Positions 32,388-42,936 of a stretch of 64,000 nt of DNA are shown here, piece after piece. The stretch's first letter is position 1. Every line of letters begins with the position of its first letter. The notes below the pieces were generated by a model. It ran no database searches. It saw nothing but the letters and a program-made list of their open reading frames with translations, and had not been told where the DNA came from. A program made the position numbers and the translations under genes. The stretch is from Streptomyces sp. RB17 (GTDB taxonomy: Bacteria > Actinomycetota > Actinomycetes > Streptomycetales > Streptomycetaceae), in contig NZ_WEGL01000004.1 in the NCBI RefSeq assembly GCF_009604455.1, positions 62,001-126,000 on the forward strand, in the 5' to 3' direction.

Positions 32388-33287
32388 CTAGCTCCAGCTC
32401 AGGCCCGTGAGGCGCTCGTACGCCTCCACGTACTTCTGCCGGGTCTGCCGGACGACCTCGTCCGGCAGCGGTGGCGGGGGCTGCTCGCTCCTGCGGTCCC
32501 AGCCGGAGGCGGCGGAGGTCAGCCAGTCGCGGACGAACTGCTTGTCGTACGACGGCTGGGCGCGGCCCGGCTGCCACTGGTCGGCCGGCCAGAAGCGGGA
32601 GGAGTCCGGGGTGAGGACCTCGTCCGCGAGGACCAGGGAGTCGCCGTCGAAGCCGAACTCGAACTTGGTGTCCGCCAGGATGATCCCCCGGTCGCGGGCG
32701 ATGTCCCGGGCCCGGGAGTACACGGCGAGGGTGGCCTGGCGCAGCTGGGCGGCGGTGTCGGCGCCGACCTGGCGGGCGACCTCCTCGTAGGAGACGTTCT
32801 CGTCGTGCTCGCCGACCTCGGCCTTGGTCGCCGGGGTGAAGATCGGGGCGGGGAGTTCCGAGCCGTCGACGAGGCCTTCGGGGAGGGCGAGGCCGCAGAC
32901 CGTACGGGACTCGTCGTACTCGACCAGGCCGGAGCCGGTGAGGTAGCCGCGGGCCACGCACTCCACCGGGACCATCTTCAGGGACTTGCAGACCAGCGTG
33001 CGGCCCGCCCAGTCGGCGGGGGCGCCCTCGGGCAGCTCGGTGCTGATCACGTGGTTGGGGGCCAGGTCGCGCAGCTGGTCGAACCACCACAGGGACAGCT
33101 GGGTGAGGACACGGCCCTTGTCGGGGATCTCCGTGGGCAGCACCCAGTCGTACGCGGACATGCGGTCGCTGGCGACCATCACGAGGTCGCCCGCCTCGTT
33201 CTGGTACAGCTCGCGCACCTTTCCGGTGTGCAGGTGCACCAGGCCCGGAACCTGGATCGGCTCGGGCTTTTCTACGAATCCGGACAC
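32388..33287 (-). CDS. purC: SAICAR synthetase
   Basis: A 299-residue PurC. It joins CAIR with aspartate using ATP, step eight of purine synthesis. Motifs: HTGKVRELYQ at the N-terminus, ECVARGYLTGSG, and the nucleotide-site LADTKFEFGFD. The length matches the longer (about 300-residue) bacterial form. GTG at 33287 follows GGGGAGG; the open frame continues upstream but belongs to the shadow of the next gene. A single gene, not in an operon with other pur genes here. Confidence 0.97.
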   Translation of the reverse strand: MSGFVEKPEPIQVPGLVHLHTGKVRELYQNEAGDLVMVASDRMSAYDWVLPTEIPDKGRVLTQLSLWWFDQLRDLAPNHVISTELPEGAPADWAGRTLVCKSLKMVPVECVARGYLTGSGLVEYDESRTVCGLALPEGLVDGSELPAPIFTPATKAEVGEHDENVSYEEVARQVGADTAAQLRQATLAVYSRARDIARDRGIILADTKFEFGFDGDSLVLADEVLTPDSSRFWPADQWQPGRAQPSYDKQFVRDWLTSAASGWDRRSEQPPPPLPDEVVRQTRQKYVEAYERLTGLSWS

Positions 33288-33376
33288 GGTTCCTCCCCGT
33301 GGTTCTGTCCAAGTGCCTCGATTCTCCCTTATGGGGGTGATGGGTTTCGGCCAGGGGGTCGTGTCGTTCCTGGTGA

Positions 33377-34858
33377 TCAGTCGCGTTTGCAGATGCGGTC
33401 GAGCAGGTTCGCCGTGGCGCGCTGGATGCGGGGGTCCACATGGCCGGGTCGGTCCAGGGCCGGGGACCAGGCGAAGGTGCCGGAGGCGAAGACCCAGGCG
33501 CCGGAGGGGGCGCGGTAGAGGGAGGTCTCCTGGTGGCGCAGGACGCCGTCGTTGTCGGTGTACGGGGAGTGGGCGAGCAGGATGCGCTCCTCGTGCGCGG
33601 GCAGCGGGGTGCGCGGGAAGTACCGGTCGGCCTCGCCGGCGACCAGGCCCGCGATCTCGTCGCCCTCGTGCGCGCCGGTCGCCTCCCACAGCCAGTGGCC
33701 GGCGTTGCGGACGACCAGCGGATGCGGCTCGGGCACCCGGCCCGCGTACTGGATGCCGACCAGTTGCTGCTCGGGCCGGTCGATCTCGCGCCAGAGGACC
33801 GGCTTGCCCGGCCCCTTGCGTTTGCGGCAGGTCAGCAGGCGGTCCGGGACACCGGACGGGGACGGGCCCAGCTCCACCTGCCAGTACATGGTGTTGGCGG
33901 AGAGGAAGACCAGCGATGTGCCCCGGTCGCGGGCGTCCTCGACGGCGCGGCGCATCGGCATCGACCAGTACTCGTCGTGGCCGGGGAAGACCAGGCCCCG
34001 GTAGCGCCCGGGGTCGACGCGGCCGGCGTGCAGGTCGCGCGCGTCGGCGTAGGCGAGGTCGTAGCCGTACCGCTCGGCCCAGCGGATGAAGTCGTAGGCG
34101 TGTCCGACGTGCAGGGGCAGGCCGGCGCCCGCGTAGGGGCGGTCGAAGGAGACCGTGGTCGCCGCGTCGGCCTCGCCGAGGAGGCGGCCCTTGTCGTCCC
34201 AGGCGTGGTAGAGGCTGGCGCCGGTGCGGCCGTCCTCGGGATACAGGTTGTACGCCTGCCACGTGATGTCGGGCAGCAGCAGGAGCAGGTCGGCGGGGTG
34301 GTCGTCGCGAACCGTGAACGGCACGTGGGAGCGGTAGCCGCCGGCGGTGGTCAGGACGGCCACATAGGCGCCGACGGGCCAGTGGACGGGCACCTGGAGA
34401 CGCCAGGACAGCCACCAGTGGTGGCAGGAGACCGTGCGGTCGACGGCCAGCGGCGGGGGCTGGACGATGCCGGACAGGCGCGGGCTCGTGGTGATCTTCG
34501 CGGCGCCGTCGCCGCCGTAGTGGCCGATGCGGTAGATGTCGACGCCGAACTCCTGAGGCGGGTCGACCGTGATGTGAAAGTCGATCGCCTGGCCGGGCGT
34601 GACCGCGCCGGTGGAGGTGAAGCCCTTGATCTGGCGGTGCACGTCGTCGGCCGAGCGGGGTCCGGGCACGCGCGGGGCGGGACCGACCCCCTTGAGCGGC
34701 TGCGGGCTAGGGTCGACGTACCAGGGCACGACGTGACCCGTGTCGTCGAAGTACGTCTCACTGCCGCGCAGCCAGGGCACCGGGCCCTGACCGAAAGGGT
34801 CCGTGACGGCGTGCGCGAGCGCTCCGGACTCCCAGCGGCGGATGTGGTCCGAGGCCAT
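33377..34858 (-). CDS. N,N-dimethylformamidase beta-subunit-like protein
   Basis: A 493-residue protein like the large subunit of dimethylformamidase, which hydrolyses small amides through an iron site. Features: an N-terminal Ig-like/jelly-roll part (FGVDIYRIGHYGGDGAAKIT), then the core with LLLPDITWQAYNLYPEDGRT and FPGHDEYWSMPMRRAVEDAR, typical of this family. No small alpha subunit is next to it, so the amidase activity itself is doubtful. ATG at 34858 has GGAGGGGAG upstream. It is 89 bases upstream of purC in the same direction; the link is probably only positional. Confidence 0.8.
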   Translation of the reverse strand: MASDHIRRWESGALAHAVTDPFGQGPVPWLRGSETYFDDTGHVVPWYVDPSPQPLKGVGPAPRVPGPRSADDVHRQIKGFTSTGAVTPGQAIDFHITVDPPQEFGVDIYRIGHYGGDGAAKITTSPRLSGIVQPPPLAVDRTVSCHHWWLSWRLQVPVHWPVGAYVAVLTTAGGYRSHVPFTVRDDHPADLLLLLPDITWQAYNLYPEDGRTGASLYHAWDDKGRLLGEADAATTVSFDRPYAGAGLPLHVGHAYDFIRWAERYGYDLAYADARDLHAGRVDPGRYRGLVFPGHDEYWSMPMRRAVEDARDRGTSLVFLSANTMYWQVELGPSPSGVPDRLLTCRKRKGPGKPVLWREIDRPEQQLVGIQYAGRVPEPHPLVVRNAGHWLWEATGAHEGDEIAGLVAGEADRYFPRTPLPAHEERILLAHSPYTDNDGVLRHQETSLYRAPSGAWVFASGTFAWSPALDRPGHVDPRIQRATANLLDRICKRD

Positions 34859-35151
34859 GGTCGCTCCCCTCCCTCAAGCCCCCCGTGTCGTCCTGTCTCG
34901 GTGGTGCTCGCCGTGCTCGCTGTTCTCGCTGTTGCTCGGTGGTACGCGCGGTGCTCGGCCGTGCTGTCGTATGTCGCACGCCCTTGCCAGGTGCTTGGTC
35001 GCTCCCAGCACATCACATAACGCACGGGGTCGGTCACTAGTCGTTGCGAATTGACCTGAAGTGGAAGACAGAGCTCCCGTTTGGCGAGCGGTACGGGCTT
35101 CTGCACGGGCTTGCAGACCGGCTTCTAAAAGGGCTTCTTCCGCACGGGTTC

Positions 35152-37431
35152 CTAGACGAGCCGTACGGGCTTCTCGGGGCGTATCCCGGACGCGGCCAGC
35201 CAGTCGCGCAGCGGGCCCGGGTCTCCCTCCTCGATGAGGCTGAGCACCCTGGGCGTGAGGTCGGCGGCACGCTCACCGCCCAGCAGCAGGGAGGGGCCGT
35301 CAAGCCAGTCCAGGGCGGGGACCGCGTCGGCGGTGTCGACGGCCGCGCAGCACACCATCGCCGTGACGTGCTCGGTGAGCAGGTCGCGGGCGGTGCGTGG
35401 GGGTTGCAGCGGGAAGAGCGGCAGGCCGGTGTCGTCCCACAGGGCGCTCTCGGGGCTCCGGCCGGTGGCGGTGGCGCCGGTTCTCGGCGCGCCGGCCTCC
35501 TCGCGGGCCAGCGCGGCGCTCAGGCCTGCGGCGAGGGCGGCGCTGCGTTCAGTGCCGGGGTCGTCGGTGGCAGGGTCCGCCTCGGCCTCGCGGGTTGCCT
35601 GCGGCGCTTTGGCGGCGCGGAATGCCTCCGCCTCGGCTGCGGCTGCGGCTGCGGCTTCGGCGGCGCGGGACGCCTCCGCCTCGGCTGCGGCGTCCGGGTT
35701 CCCACCCGGACCAGGACCATCGGTGCGGCTTTCGTCGTCGGCTGCGAGTGGCCCCTCTGCGGCGTCCTCGCCGTCGATGGCTTGCGGGACGGGCGGGACT
35801 GCGGGGCCATGCTCGCCGTCGATGGCTTGCGGGGCTCCGGGGCCGGGCTCGCCGTCGATGGCTTGCGGGACGGGCGGGATTGCGGGGCCATGCTCGCCGT
35901 CGGTGGCTTGCGGGGCTCCGGGGCCGGGCTCGGCGGCGGTGGCTTGCGGGACGGGCGGGATTGCGGGGCCATGCTCGCCGTCGGTGGCTTGCGGGGCTCC
36001 GGGGCCGGGCTCGGCGGCGATGGCTTGCGGGACGGGCGGGATTGCGGGGCCATGCTCGCCGTCGGTGGCTTGCGGGGCTCCGGGGCCGGGCTCGGCGGCG
36101 GTGGCTCGGGGAGTGTGGTGCGGGGATTTCGGTATCGCCGCTTCCGTGGGGCGTTCGGTGAGGTGGTCCAGGACGCGGGCCAGGGTCGGGCCGCCGGGGT
36201 CGGGGGTGGCGGGGTCGAGGGAGGGGCGGACGCCGAGGGAGTCCAGGACGCGGTGCAGACGGGCGGCGTCGGCGCGCCAGGTGCGGTCCACGACCTCCTC
36301 GGGATACGCCTGCCAGTCCACCGGCGCCCAGTCCGGACGGGACTCAGCGGGGCCGCCGTGGAAGAGGCGGGCGGCGAGCAGGGACGCGGCCTCGTCCACG
36401 GCACCCGGCTCCTCCAGGAGGTCGCAGGCCGGGCGCTCGCCGAGCCGGGAGGTGAAGCCCTCGGCCAGGCGGTCGCGCCGGGACAGCTCGGTGAGCGCCG
36501 CCACCACGCCCGCGTCCAGCCGCGAGGGCCAGCGGCCCATGCGCCAGGCGGGCAGCGCCACTCTGGTCAGCAGCCGGTCCCAGCCGGCGTAGGCGAGTCC
36601 CACCTGCTCCTGGGCGACGATCCGCAGGCCGTAGTCGACGGCCTGGGCCCGCTCGGCCGCCGCCGCGGCCACTCCCCGCTCCATCTGTGTCGCGTGCTCC
36701 CGGCAGCCGCGCAGCAGCAGCCGGGCCACCCAGCCGAGGGCCGCGCACACACCGCGTGTCGCCGGGCAGCGGCCCGGTGTCGAGGCGACCGCGACCGCCG
36801 CGTCCAGGCCGCGTACGAAGCGCCGGGCGGCGGCTATGTCCGGATGCGCCGAAGGGCCCGTACCGGCGATGACCGGGGCCAGCACCGCGCGCAGTTCGCC
36901 GACCCGCATCCACCACAGGAACGGGGAGCCGATGACGAGCACCGGCGCGAGGGACGCTCGGCGGCGGCCCGGACCCGCCAATTCGTCCTCGCCGGGCGCG
37001 GGGCGCGGGGGTGGGCCGTGGGCCGAGTGCGTACGGTCCTCCAGCCAGCTGTCACAGTCCGGGGTGAGCGCTATGGCCGAGGGGGCCGGCACGTCCAGCC
37101 GGTCGGCGAGGTCGCGCACCATCCGGTACAGGTCCGGGGCGGACTCCTCGGGGACCGGCACCGTCGGGCTGACGGCGGGGCGGGCCCGGGCCACGACCAG
37201 GGCGATGCCGGCGGCGCCCAGCAGCACCAGCACGGCGAGCAGGCTCACGATCCAGCGGGCCACGTCCCAGCCCCGGCCCACGAAGTGACCGGTGGGGCCG
37301 CCCGCCAGCAGGATCACCGCGGCGGCCGCCGGCAGCAGGGCCACGGCCAGCGCCCGGCCCCGGACCCGCAGTACGGCGAGGGCCCGGGAGCGCGCGGCCT
37401 GGGCTCCGATCTCCACACCGATTCCGGTCAC
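35152..37431 (-). CDS. Membrane protein with degenerate M48-like protease fold and repeats
   Basis: A 759-residue protein. Two membrane helices (about 28-44 and 58-82) are followed by a region that reads like an HtpX/M48 peptidase: LYRMVRDLADRLDVPAPSAI, LVIGSPFLWWMRVGELRAVL. Where M48 enzymes have HExxH right after this, the sequence has APVIAG (185-190), so the zinc site is lost. Residues about 446-553 are four 27-residue Pro/Gly-rich repeats, then an Ala/Glu-rich stretch and a conserved-looking globular end (LLTEHVTAMVCCAAVDTADA). Probably a non-catalytic relative; its job is unknown. GTG or ATG at 37431 is not decided by a clear ribosome-binding site. Confidence 0.7.
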   Translation of the reverse strand: MTGIGVEIGAQAARSRALAVLRVRGRALAVALLPAAAAVILLAGGPTGHFVGRGWDVARWIVSLLAVLVLLGAAGIALVVARARPAVSPTVPVPEESAPDLYRMVRDLADRLDVPAPSAIALTPDCDSWLEDRTHSAHGPPPRPAPGEDELAGPGRRRASLAPVLVIGSPFLWWMRVGELRAVLAPVIAGTGPSAHPDIAAARRFVRGLDAAVAVASTPGRCPATRGVCAALGWVARLLLRGCREHATQMERGVAAAAAERAQAVDYGLRIVAQEQVGLAYAGWDRLLTRVALPAWRMGRWPSRLDAGVVAALTELSRRDRLAEGFTSRLGERPACDLLEEPGAVDEAASLLAARLFHGGPAESRPDWAPVDWQAYPEEVVDRTWRADAARLHRVLDSLGVRPSLDPATPDPGGPTLARVLDHLTERPTEAAIPKSPHHTPRATAAEPGPGAPQATDGEHGPAIPPVPQAIAAEPGPGAPQATDGEHGPAIPPVPQATAAEPGPGAPQATDGEHGPAIPPVPQAIDGEPGPGAPQAIDGEHGPAVPPVPQAIDGEDAAEGPLAADDESRTDGPGPGGNPDAAAEAEASRAAEAAAAAAAEAEAFRAAKAPQATREAEADPATDDPGTERSAALAAGLSAALAREEAGAPRTGATATGRSPESALWDDTGLPLFPLQPPRTARDLLTEHVTAMVCCAAVDTADAVPALDWLDGPSLLLGGERAADLTPRVLSLIEEGDPGPLRDWLAASGIRPEKPVRLV
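35771..36094 (-). repeat. Four in-frame 81-bp tandem repeats
   Basis: Units start at 35771, 35852, 35933 and 36014, each 81 bases (27 residues such as GPGAPQATDGEHGPAIPPVP). They are nearly identical at DNA level and keep frame. A partial unit follows to about 36106. Copy number is likely to vary between strains. Confidence 0.9.
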
Positions 37432-37648
37432 GTCCCGCCCTCACCCCCTCGCTGCCGATGCCGTGCTGTCCTGGTTGTGCTCACTCCCCCACTGTGGCAC
37501 CCGCCACTGACATCGCAATGCCGGTGGGCCAAGTGCCGGAACGCTTGCGCGGCACCCTAGTTGGGGCCCCCGCCCCCGTCAGCCGTATGGACCATTGCTC
37601 ACTCGATGGAATGGCTTTGGTCAGAGGTGGGTGACAGACAGCAAAGAT

Positions 37649-37677
37649 CAGGCCCCGGATTGTGGGTCCGGGGCCTG
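37649..37677 (-). terminator. Terminator downstream of purD
   Basis: An 11-bp stem CAGGCCCCGGA and complement with a 7-base loop, 28 bases beyond the purD stop. Confidence 0.75.
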
Positions 37678-37704
37678 GGTGCGGCTGTGTCGCGGAAGGG
37701 CAGG

Positions 37705-38991
<1,287 letters not shown>

Positions 38992-39465
38992 GGGGTCAGC
39001 CTACTGGCAAGGTCGCCGAAGGTTGGGGGCCGGGTTTGTTGGGCTTTCCTCCAAGGCGCCGGGTGTCGGTGCGGCCGTCCCTGGGGGCTGCGCCCGCAGC
39101 CCCCGACTTCGCCTACCCGCCGACCCGACTCGGTTGGCTGGGAGGGTGCTGTTTGGGGTGGGGGTGTAGGGAGAGGGCGGTGCGGGCACCCCGTCCCTTC
39201 AAAGTCGACCAACCGCAGTGCCACACCGGCCCGGTCAGCTACCCGCCGCACCACACCGCTCCGGTCGGCTGGGCGGGTGCCCCCTCAGGAGAGAGGTGAG
39301 GGGTGCGGGGCCGCGCGGGCCCGAGGAGGAATCAGCTGGCTCGGCTGAAGGGTGACGACCTCCTGGCCCGACAAGCCAGTAGCGACACCACCCCACCCCA
39401 GCAGGCCACCCGCAGCACCGCGCCGTCCCGGTCGGCCACCCGCGGCGCCACCCCGTCCGGGGCGG
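38992..39465. other. Intergenic, low-complexity GC-rich region
   Basis: About 470 bases between purD and the end of dnaX. It holds irregular repeats of CCGGTCGGC and CACACCGC type blocks (39200-39280 and 39390-39470) and no frame that looks coding. The dnaX terminator is not obvious. Confidence 0.5.
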
Positions 39466-41871
39466 CTACTCGTTGGAGAACTCCTCGACCACCGTCGCCC
39501 CCAGCTCCCGCACGATCAGTTCGTGGCCGGAGAGGGCCGACTCGTCCAGGTCGGGGTCGTCGTCCTCGGGGATGTCGTCCTCGGGGGCCACCGGAGGCGG
39601 CTCGGGCGCGGCGGCGGGCTGGCGGGCAGGGGTGGGCGCGGCAGATCCGCTACTGGTACCCGATTGCGGAGGCGCGGGCGCCTGTGGGACCGACTGGGGA
39701 GCCGCGGGGCGGGGTGCGGCCGGAGCGCCGTAGCCACCGGCACCGGCAGGAGCGCCGTAACCGCCGCCCCCGCCGAAGCCCGAGCCCCCGGCGGGCGGGG
39801 GTGCCGAGCCGCCACCGGACGGGTCGACGGCCGCCTCGATCTTCCACTGCACGTTGAACTGCTCGGCCAGCGCCGCCCGCAGCACGTCCTCGCTGCCACT
39901 GCTGACGAAGTTGTCACGGGCACCGGCGTTGACGAAGCCGAGCTGGAGGGTGGTGCCGTCGAAGCCGGCCACCTGCGCGTTCTGGCTGAGCAGGATCCAG
40001 GTGAAGCGACGACGGTTCTTGACGGCCTCCAGGATGTTCGGCCAGAGCATGCGGGGGTCGAGGCCGCCGGCGGGGGTAGCCGCCGGCACTGCCGGAGCCG
40101 CGGGGGACGCCGGGGGCTGCTGCTGGGCCGGGCCACGGGCGGGGGCCTGGCCCTGGGATGCGCCGCCCGCCGGTGCCGCCGGCGTGGGCCAGCCACCGGG
40201 GCGTCGACCGCTTCCCGCGGCAGCGGCGGTGGGCCAGGCGCCGGGAGCGGCGGCCGGGGCGGGGGCACCGGCCGCCGGCTGAGCGCCGGGGGACGTGGAA
40301 GGCGGCGCCGGGGCCGGGGCGGCAGGGGCAGCCGCTGCGGGAGTCGGCGCGTGGGGGACTGCGGGAGCCGCGGGGGCCGTGGGAGCCGTGTGTGCGGGGG
40401 CGGCCGGAGCCGGACCGCCGGCACCGGGGCCGCCGACACCGGGATCACCAGCATCCGGACCACCCGCACCCGGACCACCCGCACCCGGACCACCCGCGAC
40501 GGGACCACCGGCACCAGGCCCAGCAACACCCGAACCACCAACACCAGACCCACCCACACCAGGCCCACCAGGCGCTCGCACTGCCGCGCGGGCCGCTGCC
40601 GGGCCGGTGCCGGGCGGTACGGGTGGCGTGGAGGGCATGGGGGCGCCGGCGCCGTGGGCCTCCGGTCCGGGGACGTAGCCCAGGGTGGGCGCACCGGATC
40701 CGGCCGAGAAGTGGACGCCGCGCTCGAGACGGTCCAGGCGGGCCATCATCGACCGCTCGTCGCCGTAGGCGGCGGGGAGCAGCACACGGGCGCAGATCAG
40801 CTCCAGCTGGAGGCGGGGCGAGGTGGCGCCGCGCATCTCCGTCAGGCCCGCGTTGACGAGGTCGGCGGCGCGGCTCAGCTCGGCCGCACCGAAGGTGGAG
40901 GCCTGGGCCTGCATGCGTTCCAGGACGTCGGCCGGGGCGTCGAAGAGCCCCTTCTCCGCGGCGTCCGGCACGGCGGCGAGGATCACCAGGTCCCGGAGCC
41001 GCTCCAGCAGGTCGGCGACGAAGCGGCGCGGGTCGTTTCCGCCCTCGATGACACGGTCGACGACCTCGAAGGCGGCGGCCCCGTCACCGGTGGCGAAGGC
41101 CTCGACGACGGAGTCGAGGAGCGAGCCGTCGGTGTAGCCGAGGAGAGAGGTGGCCATGGCGTACGTCACACCGTCCGGGCCCGCACCGGCGAGGAGCTGG
41201 TCCATGACGGACATGGAGTCACGCACGGAGCCCGCACCGGCGCGCACGACGAGGGGCAGCACGCCCTCCTCGACCGGGATGTTCTCCTTCTGGCACACCT
41301 CGGCGAGGTAGTCCCGCAGGGTGCCGGGCGGCACCAGCCGGAAGGGGTAGTGATGGGTCCGCGACCGGATCGTGCCGATGACCTTCTCGGGCTCGGTGGT
41401 CGCGAAGATGAACTTGAGGTGCTCCGGCGGCTCCTCGACGACCTTCAGCAGCGCGTTGAAGCCCGCCGACGTGACCATGTGGGCCTCGTCGATGATGTAG
41501 ATCTTGTATCGGCTGCTCGCAGGGCCGAAGAACGCCTTCTCGCGCAGCTCACGGGCGTCGTCCACACCACCGTGCGAGGCCGCGTCGATCTCGATGACGT
41601 CGATCGAGCCCGGGCCGTTGCGCGCCAGGTCCCGGCACGACTGGCACTCGCCGCACGGCGTCGGAGTGGGACCTTGCTCACAGTTCAGGCAGCGGGCGAG
41701 GATCCGCGCGCTGGTCGTCTTGCCGCAGCCGCGCGGACCGCTGAACAGGTACGCGTGATTGACCCGGTTGTTCCGCAGCGCCTGCTGCAGCGGGTCGGTG
41801 ACATGCTCCTGCCCGATGACCTCGGCAAAGGTCTCCGGGCGATAGCGGCGGTACAGCGCGAGAGACGACAC
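39466..41871 (-). CDS. dnaX: DNA polymerase III subunit gamma/tau
   Basis: An 801-residue clamp-loader ATPase. N-terminal AAA+ domain: Walker A GPRGCGKTT, four-cysteine zinc module starting CLNCEQGP and ending CGECQSC, Walker B IIDEAHMV, sensor FIFATTEP and arginine-finger region IRSRTHHY. Domains II-III follow to about residue 370. A long disordered Gly/Ala/Pro linker (PGAGGPGAGG repeats) leads to a short conserved C-terminal domain and an acidic end that contacts the polymerase. No slippery A-run for a shorter gamma form is seen. GTG at 41871 (MSSLALYRRYRPE) is the family start. The SRP RNA gene lies just upstream. Confidence 0.96.
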   Translation of the reverse strand: MSSLALYRRYRPETFAEVIGQEHVTDPLQQALRNNRVNHAYLFSGPRGCGKTTSARILARCLNCEQGPTPTPCGECQSCRDLARNGPGSIDVIEIDAASHGGVDDARELREKAFFGPASSRYKIYIIDEAHMVTSAGFNALLKVVEEPPEHLKFIFATTEPEKVIGTIRSRTHHYPFRLVPPGTLRDYLAEVCQKENIPVEEGVLPLVVRAGAGSVRDSMSVMDQLLAGAGPDGVTYAMATSLLGYTDGSLLDSVVEAFATGDGAAAFEVVDRVIEGGNDPRRFVADLLERLRDLVILAAVPDAAEKGLFDAPADVLERMQAQASTFGAAELSRAADLVNAGLTEMRGATSPRLQLELICARVLLPAAYGDERSMMARLDRLERGVHFSAGSGAPTLGYVPGPEAHGAGAPMPSTPPVPPGTGPAAARAAVRAPGGPGVGGSGVGGSGVAGPGAGGPVAGGPGAGGPGAGGPDAGDPGVGGPGAGGPAPAAPAHTAPTAPAAPAVPHAPTPAAAAPAAPAPAPPSTSPGAQPAAGAPAPAAAPGAWPTAAAAGSGRRPGGWPTPAAPAGGASQGQAPARGPAQQQPPASPAAPAVPAATPAGGLDPRMLWPNILEAVKNRRRFTWILLSQNAQVAGFDGTTLQLGFVNAGARDNFVSSGSEDVLRAALAEQFNVQWKIEAAVDPSGGGSAPPPAGGSGFGGGGGYGAPAGAGGYGAPAAPRPAAPQSVPQAPAPPQSGTSSGSAAPTPARQPAAAPEPPPVAPEDDIPEDDDPDLDESALSGHELIVRELGATVVEEFSNE

Positions 41872-41956
41872 GCATACGAGGTTATAGGCGCCCACTGACA
41901 ACCGGCCCCGCCGCGGAACCCGGCCCCCGACCACGGATGCCGCCCCAGGAACGCAA

Positions 41957-42046
41957 GGGCCCCCCACGCACCCGCCAGAGCCGACCTACCCTTGCTGCCT
42001 TCCGGCCCTGGGGGAGTTCAGTCAGATAGCGCCGCGTGAGGGGCTG
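41957..42046 (-). ncRNA. ffs: Small signal recognition particle RNA (4.5S)
   Basis: On the minus strand the SRP core is present: GGCCGGAAGGCAGCAAGGGT, the asymmetric loop and tetraloop where Ffh binds, set in a long GC-rich hairpin (CCCCCAGGGCC on one side, GGGTGCGTGGGGGG on the other). The RNA joins Ffh and targets signal-anchor proteins to the membrane. It is upstream of dnaX, as in other Streptomyces. Ends are approximate. Confidence 0.85.
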
Positions 42047-42145
42047 CGCCCCACAGTACCCGATCGCGGCCCGCGGGCCGCAACCGACGGGGGCCTGCGG
42101 GAACGAGTTCGCGAGCACTCCCCTCGGTCATGTAATGTTTCCGGC

Positions 42146-42233
42146 GGAGGATTCGCCTAGAGGCCTAGGGCGCACGCTTGGAAAGCGTGTTGGGGGCAAC
42201 CCCTCACGAGTTCGAATCTCGTATCCTCCGCCA
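42146..42233 (+). tRNA. tRNA-Ser (GGA anticodon), island target
   Basis: A class II tRNA with acceptor GGAGGAT/ATCCTCC, anticodon stem CACGC/GCGTG around GGA, a long variable arm (TTGGGGGCAACCCC) and encoded CCA. Its 3' 54 bases recur at 51312-51365. TAATGT at 42132 is a likely -10. Confidence 0.95.
42178..42231 (+). mobile_element. attL-like site inside tRNA-Ser
   Basis: 54 bases from the anticodon loop to the discriminator of tRNA-Ser, exactly repeated at 51312-51365 in the same orientation. The intact tRNA is kept at this end, as is usual when elements integrate into tRNA 3' ends. Confidence 0.8.
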
Positions 42234-42254
42234 GTGCCTCACCGGGCACGATGT

Positions 42255-42286
42255 CGAAGGGCCCCCTGGAAACAGGGGGCCCTTCG
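42255..42286 (+). terminator. Terminator after tRNA-Ser
   Basis: A 14-bp perfect stem (CGAAGGGCCCCCTG and complement) with GAAA loop, about 20 bases after the tRNA. Confidence 0.85.
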
Positions 42287-42430
42287 TCGTTGTCGCCGTG
42301 CCCTTGAGACGAGTCGCGCGGCATACACGGCGGTACGCAGCGGGTGGTGTCCGGCGACAGGGTGTAGTGACGGTGGCGGCCTGCCCTTCGACTTGCGCTG
42401 ACCTATTGATCAGAACGGTGCAGATTCCGA

Positions 42431-42841
42431 TCACCAGGGGGTGGTCTTCACCAGAGTCGCCTGGTCCGCCTCGGCGGTCCTGGCCGCCTCGACTGCCTCC
42501 CGGAAGGTGACGACCGCCTCGCCGTTCTCCCGCGCCCATGCGGTGAGCATCCTGATGGGCTCCTCCAGGGTTCGCCCGAGATCGGTCAGGCTGTACTCCA
42601 CGCGCGGCGGCGCCTCGGCGTACGCCTGCCGCTCGACGAGTCCGTTGGCTTGGAGCCGGCGCAGCGTCTGGGTCAGTACCTTGCGCGAGATGCCACCGCT
42701 CAGCTCGACCAGCTCGCCGTGACGCAACGGGCCGTCGGTCAGCGCGAAGAGCGTGACCATGGACCACTTGCTGGCAATGATCTCCATGGCCAGGAGAGCG
42801 GGGCAGTCGGCGAGGAAGGCAATTCCGGGTCGCAGGCTCAT
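42431..42841 (-). CDS. HxlR-family transcriptional regulator
   Basis: A 136-residue winged-helix regulator. It has the HxlR pattern: a Cys near the start (FLADCPALLAMEIIASKWSM), the recognition helix region GGISRKVLTQTLRRLQANGL and the wing PPRVEYSLTDLGRTLEEPI. The cysteine can sense electrophiles or oxidants in characterised members such as YodB and HypR. ATG at 42841 fits the family's length; the longer frame crosses the intergenic operator. It is divergent from the DoxX-like gene, its probable target. Confidence 0.88.
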   Translation of the reverse strand: MSLRPGIAFLADCPALLAMEIIASKWSMVTLFALTDGPLRHGELVELSGGISRKVLTQTLRRLQANGLVERQAYAEAPPRVEYSLTDLGRTLEEPIRMLTAWARENGEAVVTFREAVEAARTAEADQATLVKTTPW

Positions 42842-42849
42842 GCCCCGAA

Positions 42850-42866
42850 GGTTACCTGGAGGTACC
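42850..42866. promoter_or_regulatory. Possible HxlR operator
   Basis: GGTTACCTGGAGGTACC is a near-perfect inverted repeat (ACCT/AGGT arms, one base out) in the 95-base gap between the two divergent starts, where an autoregulating HxlR protein would bind. Confidence 0.45.
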
Positions 42867-42936
42867 TGACGGCCGACTAACGTCGTCGAGGTGCGCACGC
42901 CCCTTACTCGCATCTCGCATGATTGAGGTTTCATCC

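Noticed and set aside
35041..35151. ACGGGCTTCT-like short repeats after the M48-like gene
   Set aside because: Irregular and short; may be coding-region drift beyond the stop, with no clear structure.
35771..36094. CRISPR-like array
   Set aside because: Units are contiguous 81-bp coding repeats without unique spacers.
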